Assembly: GCF_002258785.1 (NCBI RefSeq)
Contig: NZ_NOYI01000021.1
Span: forward strand, 310,001 to 374,000
DNA length: 64,000 bases
Origin: Rhodococcus sp. 06-235-1A
Lineage (GTDB): Bacteria; Actinomycetota; Actinomycetes; Mycobacteriales; Mycobacteriaceae
Direction of reading: 5' to 3'
Shown: positions 27,964 to 36,005 of the stretch, in pieces
How positions within the stretch are numbered: position 1 is the first letter of the stretch
Layout: the number at the start of each line of letters is the position of its first letter
Made by a program: the position numbers and the translations under genes
Notes under the pieces: generated by a model
Seen by the model: only the letters and a program-made list of their open reading frames with translations
The model's database searches: none
What the model was told of the DNA's origin: nothing

Positions 27964-28374
27964 ATGGCGACCAGGAAGACCGGCACCGTCGAGCTCGGCA
28001 CTCCGATGCCCGGGCCGTGCGAGGGGTGGGGCGAGGATGCGGCATTGATCCGCGGAATTCTCGATCGTGTCGGAGACAAGTGGGGCATTCTCGTGATCGC
28101 CGTGCTTCGTGATGCGCCGATGCGATACAGGGAGTTGCAGCGCGCGGTCCCTGGCATATCTCAGCGGATGCTCACCCTTACGCTGCGTCACCTCGAGCGC
28201 GACGGCCTGCTCACACGTACCGTGTACCCGGAGGTGCCGCTGCGAGTCGAATATGCCCTGACCCACCTCGGTGTCTCGCTTCTCGAACATGTCTTGGGTC
28301 TGGCGATGTGGGCATCAGCCCATACCGACGAGATCCGAAAACATAGGAACGACTTCGACAGCCGGCAATCATGA
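27964..28374 (+). CDS. HxlR-family transcriptional regulator
   Basis: This 136-residue winged-helix regulator carries the family blocks ILDRVGDKWGILVIAVLRDA, then RYRELQRAVPGISQRMLTLTLRHLERDGLLTRTVYPEVPLRVEYALT and GVSLLEHVLGLAMWA. A Cys lies at position 19 (PGPCEGWG), near where redox-sensing HxlR proteins have one. The ATG at 27964 has GAGGAG five bases upstream; an earlier GTG at 27895 is less likely. It is divergent from the SDR gene. Confidence 0.87.
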   Translation: MATRKTGTVELGTPMPGPCEGWGEDAALIRGILDRVGDKWGILVIAVLRDAPMRYRELQRAVPGISQRMLTLTLRHLERDGLLTRTVYPEVPLRVEYALTHLGVSLLEHVLGLAMWASAHTDEIRKHRNDFDSRQS

Positions 28375-28869
28375 TCATCCACGAGAAAAATCGGCTCGCG
28401 TGACCACGGAGAAGTCGCATGTAGACGCGCTGCTTCTACTGCGAGCCGGCACACCGGATACAGCGATGACGGGCGCCCGCAGGTCGGCTACGTGCGGCAC
28501 CGATGTGTCTACAGATCCTCGATAGAAGCGAAAACTTTGTCCTATCAGCATGATCTGGGTGTCGATGAGCGAAAACGATTGCGGCACCACGCCATGGCTA
28601 TTTGCCTGCGCTCGCCGCGCACTCACGCGAGCCATGCACGACGCGGCATCACCCATAAGAATCGACGTTCTCTCGAGTCTCTCGTCGGGTGTCGTCGACG
28701 TAGGCCATGCTTGGTCTGGTGAGGTGACGCCTTCTCGAAAGAGTTATCGAGGGCGTCAACGACGAATGAGGTCACCTGAGTTCGCACCCTCGAAGGGTGG
28801 CAGTTGAGGTAAGAGCAGGAGCCGTCACTGGGGCACGTCTGCTGCGCTCGCGCTCGCGTGGTCGTGGTC
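28375..28869. other. Gene-poor interval
   Basis: Short frames exist on both strands, but none shows a recognisable motif or consistent codon bias. I see no RNA gene or clear terminator. It borders a decayed hydrolase gene and is probably degraded sequence. Confidence 0.4.
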
Positions 28870-29260
28870 GGTACGCCTAGGTTTGCGAGTCCGGGCAGTG
28901 ACCCAGTGTGCGCGCAACCACCCCGACCATCTCAGAGCCGAGTTCAGTTTTTGGGTTGCGCGGGCCAACTTCCAGGACTTGCGGATGCCGTTCGTGGCGG
29001 TGGTTTGGCTCGATGTTCCGGGTACCCAGAAGCCTGCGAGGGGTAGCGCGCATACGCTCGACCCCTACGGGCCAGTTCCAGTGCCATCCGACCGCCGAGA
29101 GAGTTACCGGCGAGGTCCGCCCCTAAGACCCAGGACGGTCGGAACGACGACACGGTGGGACTTCGCCAGGAACGGAACTGTCGAGTGCCAAATCCGAGAC
29201 GACATCGTCACCCCATGCAAGAGAACAAGTGGACTCGCCTTTGCGCCCTCAACGTCTCGA
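28870..29260 (-). pseudogene. Decayed alpha/beta-hydrolase gene
   Basis: On the minus strand a hydrolase N-terminus can be read as ASPLVLLHGVTMSSRIWHST and VPFLAKSHRVVVPTVLGLRGG. In another frame the nucleophile elbow DLAGNSLGGRMALELARRGR follows. A third frame continues with LAGFWVPGTSSQTTATNG and IRKSWKLARATQKLNSALRW, a pattern typical of actinobacterial hydrolases. About 50 residues are missing between the first two parts and frameshifts separate all three. It has no intact function. Confidence 0.6.
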
Positions 29261-29530
29261 ACCAACGGCCCCCTGTTGTCCGTCACGCAAAATATAAAGA
29301 TTCCATACAAGTATGGTCTGCACGGAGAACTTGATGGCCCGGATGTATGTACTGGATCGCCACTGAAAGCATGCTCGGAGCAGTAGGCTCGGCGAGAGCA
29401 GTGGTTTCATGGATGACACGACTGCTTCTGTTCGGCTCACTCGCCACAAGTTCGTGCCTGGACTGCGCGACGAAGCAGTCCAACCGCGACGGGGCGTGAA
29501 AAACTGCGAGAACCGAAGGCTGGATCTACC

Positions 29531-30637
29531 GTGGATCGATTCCGTCAGTGGTGGGTCAGCTCCGTCGACTTCGACTGGCTGCTGGGGTACCACCGGGCAC
29601 GCCCATTCCTCAGGTACGCCGAGGCTCTGATTTCCCTGTACGGCTTCCTGTGTGCGCTGTTGTGCCTGGGCCTGTTGGTGAGCCCCGATGTGGTTGTGGG
29701 AGTTACACAACGAGGCGTCGTGTGCGCCAGCGGCGTTCTCGCGGTTGCCCTTTCCGTTTTGGGTGTCGCGCGGAGGATCGACACCAGGGGTGCGTCTCTC
29801 CTGTTTACGGCTGCCAGCGATATCGGCATCGCGGCAGTGTTACTGTCCGTGGCACCTTCGCCCATCGCAATCGTGGGAACCACTATCTTCACGGGCCTCG
29901 GAAACTACGTGTCGTCGTTCCACGGACCACGAGTCTTCCTGGCGCATTACGCATTCACGTTGCTCGTGCTGTGTGCGGTGGCGGTGCATGTGTTGATCGA
30001 GGGAACTTGGCCCGTCGCAACTGTGCTCACAGTCACAGGTTGTGTGTTCGTCGGATTGTTCACCTCGTCGGTCATCATGCAGGCGCTCGTGTCGCATTTG
30101 AGGCACGACGCTTCCGGCGCGTATTTCGACCAACTGACCGGGCTGCGAAACAGGCGAGGCCTCAGCTCGGCCGTGAGCGAGCTGTACCGGACCGGACCTG
30201 CCGCTGGATCAGTCGCGTGGAGTGTGGTGATCGATCTCGATGAGTTCAAGTCCATCAACGACCGTTTCGGCCATGGCCACGGAGACGACGTTCTGCGGCG
30301 TACCGCTGCAAGAATCCACCAGGCGTGCCCGGGATCGGCATTCGCGGCGCGCATCGGCGGTGAGGAGTTCACCGTGGTAGGGCGCGGGGCTGAGGTCGAT
30401 GCGCGCGAGTGCGCCGACCGCATCCTGCGCTCGATATTTCGCGACAGTGATGACACCCCGGTAACAGCATCTTTGGGCGTGGCGACCATGGCCGTTCCTC
30501 GACTCACCGAAGACGTCGCAAGTGCGATGACTGCTCTGACGGGCCGGGCGGACGCAGCGATGTACGACGCCAAAAGACAGGGCGGCAACCGTGTAGTTCA
30601 GGTCGGACATGAGTGCGACGACAAACCTGAGTTCTAG
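29531..30637 (+). CDS. Membrane-bound diguanylate cyclase (GGDEF domain)
   Basis: This 368-residue protein makes the second messenger c-di-GMP. The N-terminal half has about six transmembrane helices (from LISLYGFLCALLCLGLLV to VTGCVFVGLFTSSVIMQAL). The GGDEF domain begins DQLTGLRNRRGL, continues VVIDLDEFKSINDRFGHGHGDDVL and holds the catalytic motif IGGEEF. The position of the inhibitory RxxD site, five residues before GGEEF, reads PGSA, so product inhibition through that site is unlikely. The start is GTG at 29531. It stands alone with no adjacent EAL or PilZ gene. Confidence 0.9.
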   Translation: MDRFRQWWVSSVDFDWLLGYHRARPFLRYAEALISLYGFLCALLCLGLLVSPDVVVGVTQRGVVCASGVLAVALSVLGVARRIDTRGASLLFTAASDIGIAAVLLSVAPSPIAIVGTTIFTGLGNYVSSFHGPRVFLAHYAFTLLVLCAVAVHVLIEGTWPVATVLTVTGCVFVGLFTSSVIMQALVSHLRHDASGAYFDQLTGLRNRRGLSSAVSELYRTGPAAGSVAWSVVIDLDEFKSINDRFGHGHGDDVLRRTAARIHQACPGSAFAARIGGEEFTVVGRGAEVDARECADRILRSIFRDSDDTPVTASLGVATMAVPRLTEDVASAMTALTGRADAAMYDAKRQGGNRVVQVGHECDDKPEF

Positions 30638-31223
30638 TGTTTCGCCGAACGTCGTTGTCGAACAGGACCCAACTCGGTCTGAAGCTTCCTTGTAAGAAAG
30701 CGCGGCTCTACAGTGAAGGCGTCCGATGAAATCCGACGCGAAACACAGTTTCGTCAGAAAGATTCGGGGCCGTTGTAGCCATGTCGACAGACGTATCCGG
30801 CAGTCGCGGAAGCGCTCTCGCTGTGCGATCGATCTGCTTACGCCGGCCTGGGTCCTGGTGACCGTCGCAGCGTTCTGCTCTGGTTCGACGGCGTCGGCCA
30901 CCCCGGTGCGGGCAACTGTTCCGGCGCACGCCGCGGAAGCACGCCTGCCGGAGCACGCCGTGTACCGCCCGGTGGAGATCGAGCGAACACACCGGCTCTC
31001 GTGTGGGGCGAAGGCGGGTGCGCTGCGGTCGACTTGCTATACAGCGAGTTCTCGACGGCCAGCGCTGCCTGGGGGTGGTCGTCATCATGGGGTTACGCCG
31101 AATTATGCCGAATTCGGGATGGAGGACGAGGTGTACCACTGATCATGTAGGAGAACGCTTTTCGTGTCCAGCAGTTGTCCTGGGAGCGCGGAACGCCGTC
31201 GGCTACGGGCAAGTCCGAATTCT
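30638..31223. other. Gene-poor interval with one weak ORF
   Basis: An open frame at 30726-31142 (+) encodes 138 residues with a basic N-terminus and a hydrophobic, signal-like stretch (LLTPAWVLVTVAAFCSGSTA). The rest shows no known motif, and a competing frame is open on the other strand. I would not call either a gene. No RNA or clear hairpin was found. Confidence 0.3.
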
Positions 31224-31742
31224 TCAGTTCGGGCTGTCGAGTAGAGACCTGAGCCAGACTCTTTCTGTGCGACTCGTCTTGCGCGCGAAAAGTAATAACC
31301 CCCGACGGTAGATGTCGGAAATTTCTTCCGCTTTCACGGCCCGGTCCCCGTCGTAGAAGAAGCTGGCCGGTTCCTCGAGAAAGCGCAGCCTCCGTCGCAG
31401 AACTGCATGCTGCTCCTCCACGGAAGGCACAAGAGACAAGAATGTCAGCACCACAACGAAACGCGAGAACTCCGACAAGTCGTTGTCCTGCGGATCCCGC
31501 AGGCGGGACGTCAACTCGTGGCGTCCTTCGTCGGTGATCGTGAGTACGTAGCGCGCCGGCCCTGCACCGGGCTCGGAGCGTCGCTCCAGAAGACCGCTTC
31601 GGTCCAGGCGTTTGATTGCGGGATACAAAGTTCCATCGCTCACTGGCCTCGCGTAGCCGGTCAGCTGAGCCACTCGTCGTTTGAGTTCGTATCCATGCAG
31701 GGGGCCCTCCGAAAGAAACCCGAGAATTGCCAATTCCAACAT
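31224..31742 (-). CDS. PadR-family transcriptional regulator
   Basis: This 172-residue regulator has the PadR winged helix at the N-terminus: MLELAILGFLSEGPLHGYELKRRV, then [20 protein letters not shown] and the wing ARYVLTITDEGRHEL. A C-terminal helical domain (vinculin-like, class S) follows. The ATG at 31742 matches the family start exactly; a longer frame upstream is rejected. It is divergent from the MDR oxidoreductase gene, with a palindrome between them. Confidence 0.88.
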   Translation of the reverse strand: MLELAILGFLSEGPLHGYELKRRVAQLTGYARPVSDGTLYPAIKRLDRSGLLERRSEPGAGPARYVLTITDEGRHELTSRLRDPQDNDLSEFSRFVVVLTFLSLVPSVEEQHAVLRRRLRFLEEPASFFYDGDRAVKAEEISDIYRRGLLLFARKTSRTERVWLRSLLDSPN

Positions 31743-31761
31743 GTGTCCAGTGTGACAGGTG

Positions 31762-31795
31762 TACCTCGATTCGATGTGTACCTCGAATCGAGGTA
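31762..31795. promoter_or_regulatory. Candidate PadR operator: repeated TACCTCGA sites
   Basis: TACCTCGATTCGA (31762-31774) is followed by the perfect 17-bp palindrome TACCTCGAATCGAGGTA (31779-31795), with starts 17 bp apart. The sites lie 20-53 bp upstream of the PadR start at 31742 and before the divergent oxidoreductase gene. Confidence 0.6.
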
Positions 31796-31927
31796 GTAGG
31801 GTGGGTGACCGATGACCAGGACTCACCTCCTCCAAAGGGACTACATGACAATTCTCGAGCTCGAACGCATCACGCTGGCTCCCGTGAACGGACCGAGGGG
31901 CATCACCGACGCTTCGGTCGTGGCACA

Positions 31928-32908
31928 TTGATCGCCGCGTGGTACGACTCGCAGGGGGAAGCCCAGGACGTTCTCCGAGTCGGAGAGATTCCGGCACCCG
32001 ACCCTGGACCAGGCGAGGTTCGAGTGCGCCTGTTGTTGTCCTCGGTCAATCCGGGTGACACCAAGAAACGGCGTGGGTGGCTCGGCTCGACGATGCCGTA
32101 TCCGCGGGTGGTGCCCCACAGCGACGGAGCCGGGTACCTCGACGCTGTGGGGGAGGGCGTCGAGCGAAGACGAGTTGGCGAGCGTGTGTGGGTTTTCGGT
32201 GCGCAGTCCTATCGAGCGTCCGGCACCGCGGCGCAATGCACGGTCGTACCCGGCTGGCAGGCAGTCGCCTTGCCGGATTCCGTGGATCCGAACCTCGCTG
32301 CCTGCCTGGGAATTCCAGGTATCACGGCACACCGCGCAGTGTTCGGTGACGGAGCGGTTGTCGGGCAGACGGTCCTGGTCCACGGCGTGTTGGGCGGCGT
32401 AGGGTCTCTCGCTGCGCAGTTGGCTCGATGGAACGGGGCGACGGTAATCGGAACTGTTCGCACAGAAGGGGACGCGGATCTCGCGCGTGCCCACGGCACC
32501 GACCACGTCGTGGTGCTGAGCGACGACGAAGCAGTGACGCAGGCACGGGATCTTGCGGTTGGTGGCGTCGACCGCATCATCGAAGTGTCGTTCTCGGAAA
32601 ACGTCGAATTCGACGCGGCAATTGGCAAGAACAACACAGTCATTGCCGCCTACGGCACCCGCGAGGATCGACCGAGTCTGCCGTTCTGGCCGATGCTGTT
32701 CGACAACATCACCATTCGTCTACTGGGCAGCGACGATTTCTCTCGAGAGGCTAAGTTGGCTGCCGCGGCGGACCTGACCGCGGCTGCTTCTACCGGTGCG
32801 CTGTCCATCGCGGTCAGCGATCCACTGCCGCTGGATCGAATCACCGACGCTCACGACCGCGTCGACGCGGGAACTCGGACGCGAGTCCTCCTACAGATCC
32901 CAGAGTGA
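31928..32908 (+). CDS. Quinone-oxidoreductase-type MDR dehydrogenase
   Basis: This NADPH-dependent oxidoreductase of the medium-chain family has about 326 residues and no structural or catalytic zinc ligands. It opens LIAAWYDSQGEAQDVLRVGE and has VRVRLLLSSVNPGDTKKRRG, then VPHSDGAGYLDAVGEGV and the Rossmann motif VLVHGVLGGVGSLAAQLARW. The chosen start is TTG at 31928, since family members begin near AAWYD, but the frame is open to 31727 and the ribosome site is weak. It is followed eight bases later by a SnoaL-like gene and is probably repressed by the divergent PadR protein. It likely reduces quinones or enones. Confidence 0.82.
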   Translation: MIAAWYDSQGEAQDVLRVGEIPAPDPGPGEVRVRLLLSSVNPGDTKKRRGWLGSTMPYPRVVPHSDGAGYLDAVGEGVERRRVGERVWVFGAQSYRASGTAAQCTVVPGWQAVALPDSVDPNLAACLGIPGITAHRAVFGDGAVVGQTVLVHGVLGGVGSLAAQLARWNGATVIGTVRTEGDADLARAHGTDHVVVLSDDEAVTQARDLAVGGVDRIIEVSFSENVEFDAAIGKNNTVIAAYGTREDRPSLPFWPMLFDNITIRLLGSDDFSREAKLAAAADLTAAASTGALSIAVSDPLPLDRITDAHDRVDAGTRTRVLLQIPE

Positions 32909-32915
32909 TCAACCA

Positions 32916-33368
32916 ATGAACCTTGCATCACAGAATGAATGGAACAACATCAAAACGAAATCTCCCGAAGAGGTGATGACACGATTCGTCGAGTTCATCA
33001 ACACAGCAGACGAGCAGCTCTCTCACGAGGTGATTGCGGCAGAAGCCGTGTTCCATGCCCCGACACATCCCGAACCGCTGCGGGGACCGTCGGGCTACCT
33101 GGAATTGCTCGCCCTGTTGCGCAACGGCTTTTCCAATATCCAGTGGACCATGGAGGAGACGATCATCGAAGGCGACAGGGTCGCGGCGCGATTCACCATG
33201 CGTGGCACACACTCGGGCGAATTCTTCGGCGTCCCGCCCACCGGCGTGACGATCTCGGCCCAAGCCTTCAACTTTTACTACCTCGCCCACGGACAGATCG
33301 TCGGCGAGCACGGGCAGCCGGACCTGCTGGGAATCTTGCAACAGATCGGCGCCGTACCTGCTCCGTGA
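32916..33368 (+). CDS. SnoaL-like ester-cyclase/NTF2-fold protein
   Basis: This 150-residue single-domain protein has the SnoaL pattern: FVEFINTADEQLSHEVIAAE, then PLRGPSGYLELLALLRNGFS and IQWTMEETIIEGDRVAARFTMRGTHSGEFFGVPPTG. Members shape a hydrophobic pocket and act as cyclases, hydrolases or binding proteins. It is co-transcribed with the MDR oxidoreductase gene. An 18-bp perfect hairpin closes the unit. Confidence 0.82.
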   Translation: MNLASQNEWNNIKTKSPEEVMTRFVEFINTADEQLSHEVIAAEAVFHAPTHPEPLRGPSGYLELLALLRNGFSNIQWTMEETIIEGDRVAARFTMRGTHSGEFFGVPPTGVTISAQAFNFYYLAHGQIVGEHGQPDLLGILQQIGAVPAP

Positions 33369-33383
33369 TGTCGTAGCCGAAAG

Positions 33384-33427
33384 CCTGTGTCCGGTTCGAG
33401 GGACTACATCCTCGAACCGGACACAGG
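33384..33427. terminator. Perfect 18-bp stem, bidirectional terminator
   Basis: CCTGTGTCCGGTTCGAGG (33384-33401) and CCTCGAACCGGACACAGG (33410-33427) are exact inverted repeats around an eight-base loop. They sit between the convergent SnoaL-like gene (ends 33368) and MFS gene (ends 33492), so one hairpin can stop transcription from both sides. Confidence 0.85.
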
Positions 33428-33491
33428 ATCAATCATGTTTCAGCACAACCTTTTCGGGCTGCGCGGCCCACGGATTCATGCAGCCGGCCGC

Positions 33492-34850
33492 TCAGGGCCG
33501 ACGAGTGGAATTCGACGCCGCATCCGCAAGTGATGTGTCGGTAATCGGATCGGTCGTGGAGTGCCGGGTTCGAGGCCGCGGAACGGCTACGGCGGTGATG
33601 GCACCGGCGAGTCCGACGATGGCGAAGCTGTAGAAGTTCCAGTCGACGCCGCTTGCGCGGTCGAGAACGAATGCACCGAGGGTTGGGCCGACGATGGCCC
33701 CGAGGCGTCCGACCGACAGGGCCCAGGCCAGTGCGCTGCTGCGGTTCTCGGGATCGTAGACGGAAAGTATAAAGGCGTTGGCCAGGATCTGAGAGCCGAT
33801 GAACCCGAAACCACTGACGAACATCAATACGAACAGCACGGGGGTGGGCGGTGAGAGGCTCATCAGAATCAGGCTCACCGTGCCGGTCAGGAAGGCTGCG
33901 ACCACCACGATGCGGGGGCCGAATCTGTCGGCCACGGGCCCGGCTGCGATGACTCCGACGAACACGCCCAGCCACATGGCGGCAGTTTGCATCAGTGCGG
34001 AGCCGAGCGAGTATCCGGCGGCTTGCATGATCGACGGCAGCCAAGCGCTGATACCGAAGACGAGCAGCAGCCCGCAGAAGGACATCACCCAGGCGAGGAT
34101 GGTGGTGGGGGCGAGGCGTCTGGTCAGTAGCGGGCCGAGACCGAGGAACCGCCCGGCGGAGGTGCTGGTTGCCATCGGTTCATGGGCGAGTCCGTAAAGA
34201 TTCTCGATCTGCTTCGCATCGCCATCTCGGCCGGTGAGGCGCAGGTGGAACGGGCTTTCCGGCAACCGGAACATCAACGGCAGAGCGACGAGCGGCAGGA
34301 TGACGCCGATGAGGTACAGCCAGTGGTAGGAGATCTCGGGTAGCAGTGCAGCTCCGAGAAGCGGCGCGGCCAGTGCACCGATTGCGTAGCCGCTCATCAT
34401 CAGTCCGATATGCCGGGCGCGGCGTCCTGGTTCGCTGAGGTCTGCAACATAGGCGTTCAGCGTGGGAAGCACGACGCCCAGACCGAGGCCGACGACCAAA
34501 CGGCCGAGCCCGAAGATCTCCGCGCTCGTCGCGACAGTGGACAGCAGCATGCCGACGGTGAAGATGGCAATCGATCCGAGCAGCAGTCTGCGCGGTCCGA
34601 AGCGATGCATCACGGCTCCGGCGAAGGCTGCTCCGACCAGCATGCCGACGCCGACCAATGAGCCGATGGTTCCCGCCGACGCCCTGTCCATGCCCAGCGA
34701 GGGCGTCTGCAGTAGGACGGGGACCGTGGCCCCGTAAATGGCGAGATCGAAACCTTCCAGGGTGGCGACCAGCCACGTCACATACAGCATTCTTTTGGTG
34801 GCGCGGGGCAGGCTGCGCCCCTGTGTGCTTGGTGTTGTCGAGCGACTCAC
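33492..34850 (-). CDS. tsdT: MFS transporter, aromatic acid:H+ symporter type (probable gamma-resorcylate uptake)
   Basis: This 452-residue protein has 12 transmembrane segments. Helix 1 carries the aromatic-acid symporter signature WLVATLEGFDLAIYGATVPVLL with its membrane Asp residues. The helix 2-3 loop is VMHRFGPRRLLLGS and the 8-9 loop is PVADRFGPRIVVV. The GTG at 34850 has AGGAG seven bases upstream. It lies beside the tsdR-like regulator gene and the gamma-resorcylate enzymes, which makes uptake of that acid the likely role. The gene symbol is by context. Confidence 0.84.
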   Translation of the reverse strand: MSRSTTPSTQGRSLPRATKRMLYVTWLVATLEGFDLAIYGATVPVLLQTPSLGMDRASAGTIGSLVGVGMLVGAAFAGAVMHRFGPRRLLLGSIAIFTVGMLLSTVATSAEIFGLGRLVVGLGLGVVLPTLNAYVADLSEPGRRARHIGLMMSGYAIGALAAPLLGAALLPEISYHWLYLIGVILPLVALPLMFRLPESPFHLRLTGRDGDAKQIENLYGLAHEPMATSTSAGRFLGLGPLLTRRLAPTTILAWVMSFCGLLLVFGISAWLPSIMQAAGYSLGSALMQTAAMWLGVFVGVIAAGPVADRFGPRIVVVAAFLTGTVSLILMSLSPPTPVLFVLMFVSGFGFIGSQILANAFILSVYDPENRSSALAWALSVGRLGAIVGPTLGAFVLDRASGVDWNFYSFAIVGLAGAITAVAVPRPRTRHSTTDPITDTSLADAASNSTRRP

Positions 34851-35034
34851 GTGAATCTCCTGTCGAGGCAAAGTCGTTGGTGCGCAGCGAATGCCGACGT
34901 GCGACGTCGATCGGCACGGCATGTGATGTGCGGTCGGCTCGACGCCCGTATGGCGCAGATCACAGTTCAACATAAAGAAACGAGTTGCGCAATAGTGAAA
35001 TCGCAATTACTTCGACGTGATGGTGGTTTTCGGG

Positions 35035-35862
35035 TCAGGCGGGACGCTCGACCACGGTGCCCGAGCTGCCGAAATCCTCGGAGATTGCCTGTGTCGCGCG
35101 CAGCAATTCCTCGGTAGCGGCAGCGACCACTTCGGCGCTGCCGATCTTTGCCGGGATCGCCACTGCTACCACCAGGGGAATGGACTGGCCCGCAGGGAAT
35201 ACCGGGGCTGCTATCGACATCACGCCGGGGATCACCTCGCCGGAGATTGTCGCGACACCGTTTTGCCGGACGTGCGAGCGAAGTGCTGCCACCTCGTCCT
35301 CGTCGGGTGCGGTTGCACCCATCGACTCGAGCTCGTCGTGCAGAAAGGGTGCGACCATCGTTTCGGGGAGATGCGCGAGGTAGACGTGGCCGATGGCAGA
35401 CGTCAACAGCGGCATCGTCGATCCCACGCGAATGGTGATCGGCAGCGCGTGTGCGCCGTAATCCCACCGCACCAGAACCGGGCCGTGATCTCCCCAGGCT
35501 GCCAGGTTGACCGAATGGCCGGTGCGGTCTCGCAGGGTCGGGAGGTGCTCGGACGCGACGCTGACGTCATCCATACGGCGCAGTGATTCGATGCCGAGCC
35601 GGCGCATGGCAGGGCCGAAGTCGTACAAGCCCGACCGGCCGGATTGCACGATCAGACCGGCACGGCCGAGGCTGACCAGGTAACGGTGGACTTTGCTTGC
35701 CGCCATTCCCGAGGCGTTCGCAATCTGGGTCAGGCTCATCGGCCCGAGGCCTCGCTCGAGCGCTTCGATGACACCCATCGCAAGTTCGACCGACTGAATG
35801 CCCTGGCGAGCACCCGTGCGTTCGGAGGCGTCGATGGAATTGGAGTCTGGATTATCGGTCAC
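35035..35862 (-). CDS. tsdR: IclR-family regulator of the gamma-resorcylate cluster
   Basis: This 275-residue regulator has an N-terminal winged helix (about 24-86: SVELAMGVIEALERGLGPMS, LTQIANASGMAASKVHRYLV, SLGRAGLIVQS). A GAF-like effector domain follows (VRWDYGAHALPITIRVGSTMPLLTSAIGHVYLAHL and ISGEVIPGVMSIAAPVF). It is divergent from the tsdB-type monooxygenase gene at 36006, and the 143-bp gap should hold the operator. By analogy with RHA1 TsdR it would repress until gamma-resorcylate binds. The tsdT-type gene lies downstream on the same strand. Confidence 0.86.
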   Translation of the reverse strand: MTDNPDSNSIDASERTGARQGIQSVELAMGVIEALERGLGPMSLTQIANASGMAASKVHRYLVSLGRAGLIVQSGRSGLYDFGPAMRRLGIESLRRMDDVSVASEHLPTLRDRTGHSVNLAAWGDHGPVLVRWDYGAHALPITIRVGSTMPLLTSAIGHVYLAHLPETMVAPFLHDELESMGATAPDEDEVAALRSHVRQNGVATISGEVIPGVMSIAAPVFPAGQSIPLVVAVAIPAKIGSAEVVAAATEELLRATQAISEDFGSSGTVVERPA

Positions 35863-36005
35863 GGATCCACCCTAGGCACTCGGGGAGAATTCGACGGCCT
35901 TCAAAGAGATTCACTACTGTGCATTGACTTCACTAATAATGAACTCTAGCGTTGTGGTTGCCATCACATTCGACGACAGAACGTCACAGCGAGAGGAGCA
36001 GCCAC

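Noticed and set aside
34901..35006. Longer start for the aromatic-acid transporter
   Set aside because: GTG at 34850 has a well-placed AGGAG and gives the family N-terminus. The extension shows no membrane or signal character.
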